A stretch of 57,652 nucleotides of DNA from Candidatus Methylobacter favarea (GTDB taxonomy: Bacteria > Pseudomonadota > Gammaproteobacteria > Methylococcales > Methylomonadaceae): positions 1-57,652 of the forward strand of contig NZ_CADCXN010000048.1 of NCBI RefSeq assembly GCF_902806695.1, given 5' to 3'. The stretch's first letter is position 1, and each line of letters starts with the position of its first letter. The notes under the pieces are model-generated. The model was not told the origin of the DNA. It searched no databases and was given only the letters and a program-made list of their open reading frames with translations. Below are positions 1 to 8,951 of this stretch, piece after piece. The translations under genes were made by a program, and so were the position numbers.

Positions 1-59
1 CGGCCATTCGCTCGGCCGTCTTTGCAGTTCGCTTGCTTGCCGCATTTTGGACAATCCAT
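1..59 (-). mobile_element. IS1-like transposase (InsA-type) N-terminus, runs off the window
   Basis: Reading leftward from an ATG at 59 (a GTG at 62 is in frame just before it), the sequence encodes a short zinc-ribbon start, MDCPKCG followed by KDGRANGR. This resembles the N-terminus of IS1-family InsA and related small transposase DNA-binding proteins. Only about 19 codons lie in the window, so family and integrity cannot be settled. The AT-rich 60-125 stretch would be the left end of the element, but I could not verify its terminal inverted repeat without the other end. Other zinc-ribbon transposases remain possible. Confidence 0.5.
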
Positions 60-889
60 CACGCCCTCCCAAGGCATCTGAATGTTCCAAAACTTATACA
101 TTGTCTATATTTATTTAGCAATGCCAATTATTTTAATTAAAGTGCAGCCTAATTATCAGTGCAAAAAATAATCCGAAGCGAAAGTATTGCATGAAGTATT
201 CCGTTATTTTTGGTCCGCTTCTCAAACTGTTCATCAGAAACGCCGAACTCCATAATTGAAAATAAAAATGCGTGATATGCCGCATTAAGAATGCGTTCAA
301 TAACACAGTTTAATTAATCGGTGCTTTTATTGCTTTTTTTGCAGGAAATAGATTTTAAACTCAATAAATAAGCTTCTTAAACGGCTCCAGTATTTGCTTT
401 TACTGTAAAATGTTAGGCCTGAAGCAAAAAAACGGAAGCTGGTCGGATCAGGACGCCTTGCAAAATGCGGCCCGGCCACAGAGTGTGTGAAATAACACAG
501 TTTAATTAATGGCTATTCGAGTCTTGCTTGATGGTTGAGTCAATTACCGATCTTTTTATCGTTCCAGTATGAATTACGGAACTATTCGGTTCCTGTGATT
601 TATATTCTCGGGCTGTTACAGATAGTAATCGACAGTAAGAAATAGTGGAGGTTTACCCAACTAAAATAGCTTGGGCTTCTCTCATTTATTGAGGAGATAG
701 GAAAGCGGAAAAGGCGGTTTGACTAATGCGCCGGCCGTTACATGGCCATCTATTTTATGTAGAAGGCATCAGGAGATATGACGCTTAATCCTTAAGTGTT
801 CAGCTTCAATCAGAATCGGATGTTTCGAGTACATCAATATGAAAGTTCAGGTTGGATAGGAATATGCCAGCCGTTAATAATATAAAATT
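60..889. other. Non-coding stretch between IS edge and glycosyltransferase gene
   Basis: This AT-rich region has no open frame with recognisable protein content. Its main structure is an exact 20-bp direct repeat, listed separately. It lies downstream of the minus-strand polysaccharide cluster. I see no convincing hairpin-plus-T-tract terminator for that cluster. Confidence 0.5.
299..510. repeat. Exact 20-bp direct repeat, copies 192 bp apart
   Basis: AATAACACAGTTTAATTAAT occurs at 299-318 and again at 491-510, with about 172 bp between copies. The flanks differ (ttc before the first, tgtga before the second), so the identity stops sharply. It could mark a small insertion, an excised element or paired binding sites. 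Nothing coding explains it. Confidence 0.7.
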
Positions 890-3739
890 TTATAGCGTTT
901 TGACTGCCTCATCTTGAGATAACAAGCCAATAATTTCCTCTCGAGACAAGCTATTCAGTTTGTTCTCTCTCCAGACATACTCATCTTTTATAATCAAACC
1001 ATTCTCTTTGTAAAAACTTTTAAGGCTTATCAGCATTTTTACCGGATTATATCGATCGTTAACATACCGCTCTTTCATATCTATGTTTTTACGATAAACC
1101 AAATGCTCGTGCCAAACCCATGAGCCGGGACTATTAACAAGACGCTTCCCTGCTTTTTTTAATGCCATGGAAACGCACGCATCTTCAAATACATTGGGAT
1201 AGCCATCATGCAAAAACTCCGCAGGATTTACAGTAAATAAGGTCGCTCCAATAGGACACCAATCACATTCTCTAAACTGGGCGGTTTCCAAATCATAGGC
1301 ATTTTTTCCTTTATCATAGAGATCAAGGCGCACCAATTCATCATCAAGATAGTTAATTTCTCCGCCGCTAAACTGCAAACTCTCATCGGGAAAAATGACC
1401 TTGCAGCAGACCGCACCGATATTTTCATCGGAGGAAGCTCTAACCAGTAATTCTTCCAGCCAGCCCGGTTCGGCAATCTCATCATTGTCAAAGATAATAA
1501 ACCAATCTCCCGAAGCATATTGCAATGCTTCTCTGCGCCCGACAGCGGGGCCTAAATTAGTATCGTTATAAATAACCTTTAAATTATCAAAGTGACCTTC
1601 AATGTGTAATTTAATAAAATCCACCGTCTTAGGAGCGGAGCCATTATCGAACAAAATAATTTCATGAGGAATATTGACGGTTTTTTTCAAGCTTATCAAT
1701 GCTTCTAAAGTCTGCTCTTTCTTACCGTATGACAACATAATGATTGAAATGAAATGCGCAAACTTCTTATTTCTTATGCCTTGGCGAACTCTCGCTTCTT
1801 TTTGAATCAGTTGCGTATCGGCAAGCTGCTTTTGATTCCTTGATAGGGTAGTTTGTTTTTTATGCAGGCGATGGAAATACAACTTATCAGGGATATGAAT
1901 AAACGCTTGCGTTGGGAAGCGAAATGCAATGCGCATGAGCATGTCATAATCCTGAGCGCTGTCAAAACGCGGATCAAATAACCCGACCTTGGCGAAGGCG
2001 TCCCGGTGAATTATTTTAAGATGCGTTGCAAACATCCGGTCAAGATTCTCTAAAAAATAATCTTGCCTTGGCAAATGTTCAAATGAAATTCTGTTAACTT
2101 CTTTACCTGTTTCATCAATATTAATACGGCCGGTATGTAAATAAACCGTGTTTTTTTTCCAGGCATTCAAAGCAATTTCGATTGCGTTATCAGCCAGATA
2201 GTCATCGCAATCCAGAAAAGCGATCAGATCGCCTGTGGAGGCAATTAATAACCGGTTTTGAGCCGCAGATATTCCCTCATTTTTATCTGAATACAGTATA
2301 TTGAGTTTTGGCCTGCCGACATATTGATGGATAATTTTTCTTACTTCAGGATCGGTGGATGAATCATCACAAAGCACTACTTCCAAATTATCGTAGCTTT
2401 GCCCTAAAGCGCTATCAATACATTCTTTTAGATGAAGAGCGTGATTATAGATGGGAATAATAATGCTGACTTTTAGCTTATTGGAGTTTTTTAATAAACT
2501 CCTTTCCGGAATACGCGGAATAAACAATGCTTTTAAATTATGTTTTATATTAAAAGGTATAAGCTTGATTAACGGCTGTAAATATTTATTTTGATAAGCC
2601 TTGATAAGTATTAGCCAAACAAATTGCTGCAATATAAATATTTTTTTGGCATTTTCCGTCAGCATACCCCGCAAAGCTCTTAGAGGTTTGGTCATCCGCC
2701 ATGACAAAGAGTTTAATAACAACTCTTTATCCTCCTTAATATTTTCCAGTTCCTGATTAGCTGCTGATAATTGGAGCGCCAATTGTTGTTTATCCTGAGC
2801 TAAACCAAATCGAAGAGATTCGGTCTTTTCCAAAACCGACTTAATATTTTCTATTTCCTGATTAGCTGCTGATAATTGGAGCGCTAATTGTTGTTTATCC
2901 TGAGCTAAACCAAATCGAAGAGATTCGGTCTTTTCCAATAGCCGGTTAACCAGCCTTGCATGGGCAATAATTTCAATAATCTCAGGGGTTGACCATTTGT
3001 GCCGCCATTTTTCTACAAGCGCATGTAAGGCTTTAAGTGACCGCGATTCATCTGAAAATACGCCTTCGCCGGACAAGCCGCTTATTACCCTATAATTTGC
3101 CGTAACTTTCTCATTCCAGATAAAACTTCCGTATGCTTGCAACTGCAGCCAAAAATCCCAATCCTCAAATAATTCAAAGGCTTCATCAAAACGGCAGCCA
3201 ACCGGGCTGTCAATGACACGTCGATGAAAAAGCACGGCATGAATGGGCACATAGTTTTCCAGTTTCAGGGTGGCTGGATTATAGGGCTGATTAAATAGTT
3301 TAATTAACTCACCGGTCTCTTGATCAATGCATCTGACAGAAGAATAGGCTGCAATGCAATAGGCATACAACGGATTTTCAAGTAATTCCAGCAATTGCCG
3401 GATATGCTCGGGTTCCAGCCAATCATCATCATCCAAAAAAGCGATATATTTACCGGCAGCCTTGTCAAGCCCGGCATTGGCAGCTTTTGCCCTGCCAAGG
3501 TTTTTAGAAAATTGCAGAGGAATAATATTAATATCAGCCTGATTAAATGGACAAATTATTTCGCTAATATCATCCCCTCCATCATTCACAACAATGATTT
3601 CAAGTTTTGGGTAAGTTTGTTCGCAAATAGATTGCAAAGCTTCCTGTAATAACACAGAGCGGTTTTTTGTGCGGACAATAATAGTGATCAGTGGCGAATT
3701 TTCGGCCTCATCCATTGAAAAATCGTTGTTTAATTGCAT
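890..3739 (-). CDS. Multidomain family 2 glycosyltransferase
   Basis: A 949-residue cytoplasmic protein likely building or decorating a surface polysaccharide. Three GT-A type GT2 modules are visible: one at about 16-235 (start ITIIVRTKNR, with FLDDDDW), one at about 420-650 (VSIIIPIYNH, with FLDCDD) and one at about 661-900 (ISIIMLSYGK, with FDNDE). Between the first and second is a charged coiled-coil linker made of two nearly identical 35-residue units, followed by an SLSWRMTKPLR segment often seen in large methylotroph and cyanobacterial GT2 proteins. It is the last gene of a minus-strand cluster, 48 bp after the PIG-L deacetylase gene. Acceptor and donor sugars cannot be predicted. The start is the only well-placed ATG. 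Confidence 0.88.
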   Translation of the reverse strand: MQLNNDFSMDEAENSPLITIIVRTKNRSVLLQEALQSICEQTYPKLEIIVVNDGGDDISEIICPFNQADINIIPLQFSKNLGRAKAANAGLDKAAGKYIAFLDDDDWLEPEHIRQLLELLENPLYAYCIAAYSSVRCIDQETGELIKLFNQPYNPATLKLENYVPIHAVLFHRRVIDSPVGCRFDEAFELFEDWDFWLQLQAYGSFIWNEKVTANYRVISGLSGEGVFSDESRSLKALHALVEKWRHKWSTPEIIEIIAHARLVNRLLEKTESLRFGLAQDKQQLALQLSAANQEIENIKSVLEKTESLRFGLAQDKQQLALQLSAANQELENIKEDKELLLNSLSWRMTKPLRALRGMLTENAKKIFILQQFVWLILIKAYQNKYLQPLIKLIPFNIKHNLKALFIPRIPERSLLKNSNKLKVSIIIPIYNHALHLKECIDSALGQSYDNLEVVLCDDSSTDPEVRKIIHQYVGRPKLNILYSDKNEGISAAQNRLLIASTGDLIAFLDCDDYLADNAIEIALNAWKKNTVYLHTGRINIDETGKEVNRISFEHLPRQDYFLENLDRMFATHLKIIHRDAFAKVGLFDPRFDSAQDYDMLMRIAFRFPTQAFIHIPDKLYFHRLHKKQTTLSRNQKQLADTQLIQKEARVRQGIRNKKFAHFISIIMLSYGKKEQTLEALISLKKTVNIPHEIILFDNGSAPKTVDFIKLHIEGHFDNLKVIYNDTNLGPAVGRREALQYASGDWFIIFDNDEIAEPGWLEELLVRASSDENIGAVCCKVIFPDESLQFSGGEINYLDDELVRLDLYDKGKNAYDLETAQFRECDWCPIGATLFTVNPAEFLHDGYPNVFEDACVSMALKKAGKRLVNSPGSWVWHEHLVYRKNIDMKERYVNDRYNPVKMLISLKSFYKENGLIIKDEYVWRENKLNSLSREEIIGLLSQDEAVKTL
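2736..2938 (-). repeat. 105-bp tandem duplication inside the GT2 coiled-coil linker
   Basis: Positions 2736-2833 and 2841-2938 are almost identical over 98 bp with a period of 105 bp. The few differences include ccagt versus ctatt and gcgcc versus gcgct. It encodes two copies of a unit starting LEKTESLRFG and containing QQLALQLSAANQE. Thirty-five residues equal five heptads, so each added unit would lengthen a coiled coil without breaking register. The near identity suggests a recent duplication. Confidence 0.85.
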
Positions 3740-3787
3740 ACCGGTGGATTATGTAAGTAGGGATTGAATAAAATGCTGTGCGAAAAC

Positions 3788-4567
3788 TTATTGTTTCAGC
3801 AATTTTTCAACATAAATTCTCAAGGAAAACATGCGTTCCGCCATGCCTCTCCAGCTCTTATTTTTTTCAGCCTCGACAAAGGCTTCCGCGAATTTGGCGC
3901 ATCCTTTTCGGGACAGATAAAGCCCCCGATAGGCAGCCAGACCCATGCTTGCGGCCAGATAATCGCATTGCGCAAGCGGCAGCTTATAAAAGGAAAGCGC
4001 CGCGCGCTTAAGTTCCGCCACGCTGCTGATATCGACTACGCAGGTGGCGGGCAGAGGACTCCATATCTCGTAGAAAAAAGCCCGGGCCGCCCCTTGCCAT
4101 TGACGCCAGCAACAGAATACCGCCTGACTGATAGCTACATGATCGCGGTGATAATCAAGCATGGACGGTAAAAACAGCCAGTCCGGATTAAATTTCTCCA
4201 GTATCGCCATGATTTTCTGTTCAAATTCAGGCGTATTACCGAAGCTGCCGTCGGGTTCATCAAGGAATACATAATCCCCTATGCCGAGCGACGCCAAGGC
4301 GGCAATCGCCTCCTTTTTGCGGATTGCCGCCGCGCCCTCGGGCAAACCGCCGGCTCCGCCGCCATCGGTCACAAAAACCGCCCTGATTTCACAGCCTTTT
4401 TTTCTAAGCAGCGCCAATGTCCCCCCGCACCCTATGGTTTCATCATCCTGATGAGGCGCGAACACCAGCACTTTGCCGTTTTCCAGCGGAATCAATATCT
4501 TGGGCAGCGGGCACAACGCCAGTTCAGCTATCCGGCGCTGCCGCCATCTATCGATAAATCTTTTCAT
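3788..4567 (-). CDS. PIG-L/LmbE family deacetylase
   Basis: The protein (about 259 residues from the ATG at 4567; a TTG at 4588 is an upstream alternative) has the PIG-L zinc-site motif PHQDDE followed by GCGGTLALL near the N-terminus. Further on are VTDGGG and a conserved YHRDH histidine motif. These proteins remove N-acetyl groups from GlcNAc-type sugars or glycolipids. Here it overlaps the end of the GT4 gene by about 20 bp, implying translational coupling and a role in modifying the sugar added by its neighbours. The substrate is inferred only from context. Confidence 0.85.
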   Translation of the reverse strand: MKRFIDRWRQRRIAELALCPLPKILIPLENGKVLVFAPHQDDETIGCGGTLALLRKKGCEIRAVFVTDGGGAGGLPEGAAAIRKKEAIAALASLGIGDYVFLDEPDGSFGNTPEFEQKIMAILEKFNPDWLFLPSMLDYHRDHVAISQAVFCCWRQWQGAARAFFYEIWSPLPATCVVDISSVAELKRAALSFYKLPLAQCDYLAASMGLAAYRGLYLSRKGCAKFAEAFVEAEKNKSWRGMAERMFSLRIYVEKLLKQ

Positions 4568-5735
4568 AGTTATCCGCGATTTCCGCAATATCCGGCCATG
4601 TTTCGGCTCTTAGCCGGCCCTGCCGCGCAACGGATTCTCTCAATTCCCTGTTATCCAGCAGGCGGCGCATGCCGTCAGCCAATGCGTCAAGCTCAGGCGA
4701 AACCAGCAGCGCGCCGCCGCCCATTACTTCCGGCACCCCACCTACCGCCGTGCACAATGCGGGCAACCCGGCCGCGATGGCTTCAAGATTGGCGAGTCCG
4801 AATGACTCGGAGGCGGATGCGCTCACATATAAATCCGCAGCGCTCAAATACAAACCGATGTCATCGGTAGCGGCGAATAAAACGTCCCGTTCGAGACCAA
4901 ACCGTTTCCCCAGTGCTGATAAGGATTGGCAGTCCCCTTCTCCCAGAATGACCAGCTGGACAGCCAGTTTTTTCAAATGGGAACAGGCTTCGATCAGCAG
5001 GGGAAACTGCTTGACGGGCGCAATACGTCCAATCCCCAACAGGTAAAAAACATCATTCTGCCAGCCCAGCCGTCTTCGGGATTCCTGTCTGCTATAACGG
5101 TTTATCTGCGGCCGCGCATGACTAATGTGATGCCAGTTCTCAGGGATACAAGCAATATTAAGGCCAATACCAATTTCAACTATGGCGCTGCGCGTGGGAG
5201 CCACGACCCAGGCTGCCGCATTCAAGGTGCGCTCTTCCCAGCGCCGCAGCCATTTCAGCGTTCGCGGGCCCAGCCGGACGCCATCCGCTCGGATAGCGTC
5301 GGCATAACAGCCAAAGCCATGCTCAGTCACGCCCCAGCGAATCTTGAGCCTGGGATAAAAACGCAAACAAAGGCTAACCCCCGCTGCAATAATGGGATCA
5401 TGGCAATGCACATGGGTGTATCCGCGCTTCGCCGCTATCTTGACGGCAAGCCGGCCCATGTTTAAACGCTCCAGCACCACCTGGGCCAGGACCGAACAAT
5501 CCGCGTCAATAAGCAACTTTGCGAGCGACCCGGACAGCCACTGATGGAGCTTTTGCTGCCACGCCTTGGCGCTAATTCCCAAGTCGTTTTGACAGAGGTA
5601 ATCCATTACAATGTTTCTTCGGTGAAATTCATCGATTAAAGGCGTAAGGCTGCGTCCCAGGCCATAACGTTTATCTGCCTGGTTTTCCCGCGTCACCATA
5701 AGAATTTTTATATCTGAGATTTTAATAGCCGCCAT
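4548..5735 (-). CDS. Family 4 glycosyltransferase (GT-B fold)
   Basis: A protein of about 395 residues, starting at the ATG at 5735 (GGAG just upstream; a GTG at 5744 also fits). The C-terminal half carries the GT4 signature: FYLLGIGRIAPVKQFPLLIEA, LVILGEGDCQ, and the acceptor-site segment SASESFGLANLEAIAAGLPAL with the typical E-x7-E spacing. The N-terminal half is a more variable acceptor domain. It probably transfers a nucleotide sugar to a growing surface glycan at the inner membrane. It sits between the GNAT-like gene (74 bp away) and the PIG-L gene (overlapping). Confidence 0.87.
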   Translation of the reverse strand: MAAIKISDIKILMVTRENQADKRYGLGRSLTPLIDEFHRRNIVMDYLCQNDLGISAKAWQQKLHQWLSGSLAKLLIDADCSVLAQVVLERLNMGRLAVKIAAKRGYTHVHCHDPIIAAGVSLCLRFYPRLKIRWGVTEHGFGCYADAIRADGVRLGPRTLKWLRRWEERTLNAAAWVVAPTRSAIVEIGIGLNIACIPENWHHISHARPQINRYSRQESRRRLGWQNDVFYLLGIGRIAPVKQFPLLIEACSHLKKLAVQLVILGEGDCQSLSALGKRFGLERDVLFAATDDIGLYLSAADLYVSASASESFGLANLEAIAAGLPALCTAVGGVPEVMGGGALLVSPELDALADGMRRLLDNRELRESVARQGRLRAETWPDIAEIADNYEKIYR

Positions 5736-5809
5736 ATACTCCACCCTTTCAGCAAAGCACTATCGACGCGGCACAGGAGCAGCAATCAAACAGCGAAGAA
5801 AGTTTTTAA

Positions 5810-6835
5810 TCATCTAAAATCCGTATCGCCGCTTAAAAACCATAAGCGCTTGTAGAGTTGTCCGTCCATTTCTTTTAGCGCAGGCGGATCGATATAAATG
5901 CCGGTTATCTCAGCTTTGGCGGATGGGGGGGGCAGCATCGAAATAATATGAGGAGTCATCCAGCTAAACACTCGGTGCCGGTTCAATTGCCGGGTAATGT
6001 ACATAGCCGATTGCAGCATCAGGTTAAAGGCATCAGGCCGTCCCAGAAAATCCATTAACTCCAGACCCAGCGAGATTCCATGATCGCGCAGCACAAATAT
6101 GCCTGCAGGTTTATTAATCCACCGCCATGAAACAAGATAAAGGTTATAGTTATTTAATGGATGCTCAAGGTAACGCCACCTGAAAAATTCAGCGTCTTTC
6201 TGAGGCAGCATAATATCAGGCAATGAGGATTTCATATCTTCCCAGAGCCCATCAATGATAGCCGGAACAATGGATCGCAGCGGCTGTACTTTAAGCCAAA
6301 AAGGCAAGCGCCTTGCAGTATCCATAGACCAGGCTGCTTCAAAAAAAGCATCTCCCCGCGCATACAGGCCTAACTTCTCGCCCAGCCGCGCAGCTCTACT
6401 AGTAGGGAAGCCGAAGGCAAACCGGTAAGGCTTATCAGGGCCTATTTGCGACTGCAGAAAGATTTCGGCCGTATGTGCGAACGGCCCGCGCCGGGTCAGA
6501 CTGCCGCAGGCTTCAGGAACAGCCATTACATCGCTAATTTGAACGGCAGCCAGTTTTTCATCTTGCAGCCAGAATGTACGGGGGATACCGCCGTAATAAG
6601 CAATCACTTTACCCGCGCAGTGCGCTAAAACGCCTTGCTTAGCCAATCCGGCATATTTCCATGCCCATAGGCTCGGCTGCATGGGCGCGCCGAAAGCTGA
6701 GCTGAATAACGACAATAACGCATCCTGATCCTGTTCCGACACCCAGCGGCATCGCCATCTTTTATTTTCGTCCGACGGCTGAACTGCCTTCAACGCGGAC
6801 TCCATAGCAATTGGCTCTCCGCAAGCGCGCGTCAT
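5810..6835 (-). CDS. GNAT-like acyltransferase of the polysaccharide cluster
   Basis: A 341-residue protein resembling GNAT-fold N-acyltransferases found in polysaccharide loci: the segment WVSEQDQDALLSLF is followed by a FxxxFG-type substrate region and VIAYYGGIPRTFW, with an IxDVMAVPE strand and a second weak GNAT half. No clear classical RxxGxG/A acetyl-CoA loop is visible, so the catalytic assignment is tentative. The start ATG overlaps the stop of the ABC ATPase gene (ATGA at 6832-6835), which indicates coupled translation. ATG M11 is a possible alternative start. Likely role: acylation of a glycan or amino sugar. Confidence 0.6.
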   Translation of the reverse strand: MTRACGEPIAMESALKAVQPSDENKRWRCRWVSEQDQDALLSLFSSAFGAPMQPSLWAWKYAGLAKQGVLAHCAGKVIAYYGGIPRTFWLQDEKLAAVQISDVMAVPEACGSLTRRGPFAHTAEIFLQSQIGPDKPYRFAFGFPTSRAARLGEKLGLYARGDAFFEAAWSMDTARRLPFWLKVQPLRSIVPAIIDGLWEDMKSSLPDIMLPQKDAEFFRWRYLEHPLNNYNLYLVSWRWINKPAGIFVLRDHGISLGLELMDFLGRPDAFNLMLQSAMYITRQLNRHRVFSWMTPHIISMLPPPSAKAEITGIYIDPPALKEMDGQLYKRLWFLSGDTDFR

Positions 6836-8052
6836 AGCCGTTCCCAGGTATGCGGCATCATAAAATAGCCCTGCAAGTGTCCTTCTTGCCGCACCTGAAG
6901 ATTAGCAACGGCATTGACTGAATCATAAATATGGAGTCCGCGTTCGCAGAGCAGATGCACGCTAAGTAGATATTCACCCTTGAGCAAGGGCAGCCGGTCA
7001 AAAACAAGGCGCACCTGAGCTGATCCATGCGGAGTTCGTTGCAAAACCAGTTGATCTTCCCATGTAGCCGCGCTGGTTAATGTGCGTCCATCCTTAGCAT
7101 GCAAGGTGAAAGCCACACACGGACAGGGTAAGTCAGGATCGGAAGCAAAGCTTATATACAATATAAGGCATGAGCGGCCGCTTATGGCGATAACCCCTTT
7201 GCAGGCATGGCCGTCTACCTCTGCCTTAACAGATTCAATATGCGCATACCCGTGAGGCGGCAAGCTTATTGGCGTTACTTCATGTTTGCCAAGGGCCTTA
7301 GCCGGAGGCTGCCCACTCTTATCCAGAAATTCCTGATAAGCTGCTACAATAGCCGCTGAGTCACCCTCCGCCATAATTCTGCCCTTATTAAGCCAGATGG
7401 CACGTGCACATAAAGACTCTACCTGAAACAAGGAATGTGAACAAAATAAAATGGTTTTACCGTTATCACGCATCTGCATAATTCGGTTAAATGATTGACG
7501 AGAAAAAGCGCCGTCTCCAACTGACAGCGCCTCGTCAATAACAAGAATATCCGGATCTACGCTGGTTGCGACTGCAAAAGCGAGGCGGACATACATGCCG
7601 CTGGAATAGGTTTTCACCGGCTGGTCAATAAATTCCCGGATGCCGGAGAATTCGGCAATTTCATCGAACCGCCCTTTGATCTCTTGTTGCGGCAAGCCCA
7701 TGATGGCGGCGCTCAGGAATACGTTCTCGCGGCCGGTAAATTCAGGATTGAAACCGGCGCCCAGCTCCAGCAAGGCCGCCACTCTTCCTCTGACCGCAAC
7801 TTCCCCTGTAGTCGGCGTTAAGGTGCCGCATATCAATTGCAGCAAAGTAGACTTGCCTGAACCATTGCAGCCGATAATTCCCACAACTTCTCCCGGCATT
7901 ACCTCAAAGCTAAGCTCGTGCAATGCCGAAAATTCGCGGTAATATTGGCGCCTTCCCAGACACAGCAACTGTTTCAGGCGGTCATGCGGCTTGGCATAGA
8001 GCTGGTAATGTTTACTCAAATTCTTGACGGCAATAGCCGGCTCAAGAGACAT
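6832..8052 (-). CDS. Wzt-like polysaccharide ABC transporter ATP-binding protein
   Basis: About 406 residues from the ATG at 8052 (a TTG at 8079 is the upstream alternative). The ABC domain has Walker A (GCNGSGKST), the signature YSSGMYVRLAFA, Walker B (DILVIDEALSVGD) and the H-loop (CSHS), all typical of the O-antigen/teichoic-acid exporter subfamily (Wzt, TagH, KpsT). A C-terminal beta-rich domain from about 250 onward matches the Wzt carbohydrate-binding domain that recognises the finished chain. It is the first gene of the cluster, overlapping the GNAT-like gene by ATGA. The usual partner permease (Wzm/TagG) is not adjacent on either side. Confidence 0.88.
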   Translation of the reverse strand: MSLEPAIAVKNLSKHYQLYAKPHDRLKQLLCLGRRQYYREFSALHELSFEVMPGEVVGIIGCNGSGKSTLLQLICGTLTPTTGEVAVRGRVAALLELGAGFNPEFTGRENVFLSAAIMGLPQQEIKGRFDEIAEFSGIREFIDQPVKTYSSGMYVRLAFAVATSVDPDILVIDEALSVGDGAFSRQSFNRIMQMRDNGKTILFCSHSLFQVESLCARAIWLNKGRIMAEGDSAAIVAAYQEFLDKSGQPPAKALGKHEVTPISLPPHGYAHIESVKAEVDGHACKGVIAISGRSCLILYISFASDPDLPCPCVAFTLHAKDGRTLTSAATWEDQLVLQRTPHGSAQVRLVFDRLPLLKGEYLLSVHLLCERGLHIYDSVNAVANLQVRQEGHLQGYFMMPHTWERL

Positions 8053-8483
8053 TGACGGAAACTCTGATAGGTTTATCAAATTAAAATAAACCTTAATAAT
8101 CCCAAAACAAATCGATGAGGCCTTCTTATTGAAAATTCTTGCTGACCTACGGGTGGGTATTCGTTCATTATTGAAAATTTATGTTTTTTAGTCATAACTA
8201 TAATTTGAGCACATTTCATACCAATAAATACTTCTATTTGGCCTTAGCTAGGAAGGAAAGTAAAATAGGGTATTAATTTTTTTACAGGAGATATGTTAAT
8301 AGCTTGGAGAAAGTGTATGTAAATAGCACACTGTTATTAAGGTGAGAGAATGTTTCGGGATAAACCCCAGGGAAATTTTATCTGCCCGGAATCAATAACG
8401 CTTTCTCGACTGGTCCTCACGGCACAGTTGCAATATAACGCGGTCTGCCTATACTTCAAAAACAGATCAAGACATTCCGTTAT
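8053..8483. other. Divergent intergenic region (polysaccharide cluster / PilZ gene)
   Basis: About 430 bp between the start of the minus-strand polysaccharide cluster and the plus-strand PilZ gene. It must hold both promoters. I see no permease remnant, RNA gene or strong hairpin. Confidence 0.45.
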
Positions 8484-8876
8484 ATGACCATAGAAAAACG
8501 CAGCTATCCTCGATACAAACCGCAAGGTTTAAAAGCCTCTGTTAACCTGGAACAGCCCTTTAACGATTTGCTTCGCATCCAGGGAGAGGTGATTGACATC
8601 AGTTTTACCGGCATAAAAATAAAACTCGAGTCGCCTATTTCCGCAGATTTAGAGGGCAAAATCAAAATAAATTTACGTCTGCCTGAGTGCGGCATAGGCA
8701 TCACAATTAGCGGGATTATCAAACATCAGCATAATCCCGGCGAATATGGAGTGCATTATATAAAAACTCCCTCCCTGGATGCACTGGATGATTTTATTCT
8801 GGAATGTGTAAAAAATTCCAGACCAAAATCAGCAGGCCATTTTTCAGATCAATGGACTAATAGCCCTATATTTTGA
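8484..8876 (+). CDS. PilZ domain protein
   Basis: A 130-residue single-domain PilZ protein. The c-di-GMP binding signature is present as RSYPRYK near residue 6 (RxxxR) and DISFTGIKI at about 38-46 (D/NxSxxG). It is therefore expected to bind c-di-GMP and act as a small effector, for example on motility, pili or polysaccharide synthesis. It is monocistronic, divergent from the polysaccharide cluster and 75 bp ahead of gap. A c-di-GMP turnover enzyme is encoded elsewhere in the window (33.3-35.7 kb), though no direct link can be shown. Confidence 0.88.
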   Translation: MTIEKRSYPRYKPQGLKASVNLEQPFNDLLRIQGEVIDISFTGIKIKLESPISADLEGKIKINLRLPECGIGITISGIIKHQHNPGEYGVHYIKTPSLDALDDFILECVKNSRPKSAGHFSDQWTNSPIF

Positions 8877-8893
8877 TATAGTTAGACTTGATT

Positions 8894-8907
8894 CACACTT
8901 AAGTGTG
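8894..8907. promoter_or_regulatory. Perfect 14-bp palindrome upstream of gap
   Basis: CACACTTAAGTGTG is a perfect palindrome 44 bp before the gap start codon. It has the size of a dimeric repressor or activator site, and a TATAGT lies just upstream at about 8877. Whether it is an operator is an inference. Confidence 0.4.
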
Positions 8908-8951
8908 CGTGTTTGTGTCTCTTTTTATCTCATCACTCTGGAGAAAACTCT

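Noticed and set aside
3764-4171. Plus-strand open frame of 135 codons
   Set aside because: It lies inside the PIG-L gene on the opposite strand. It has no family features and no ribosome site.
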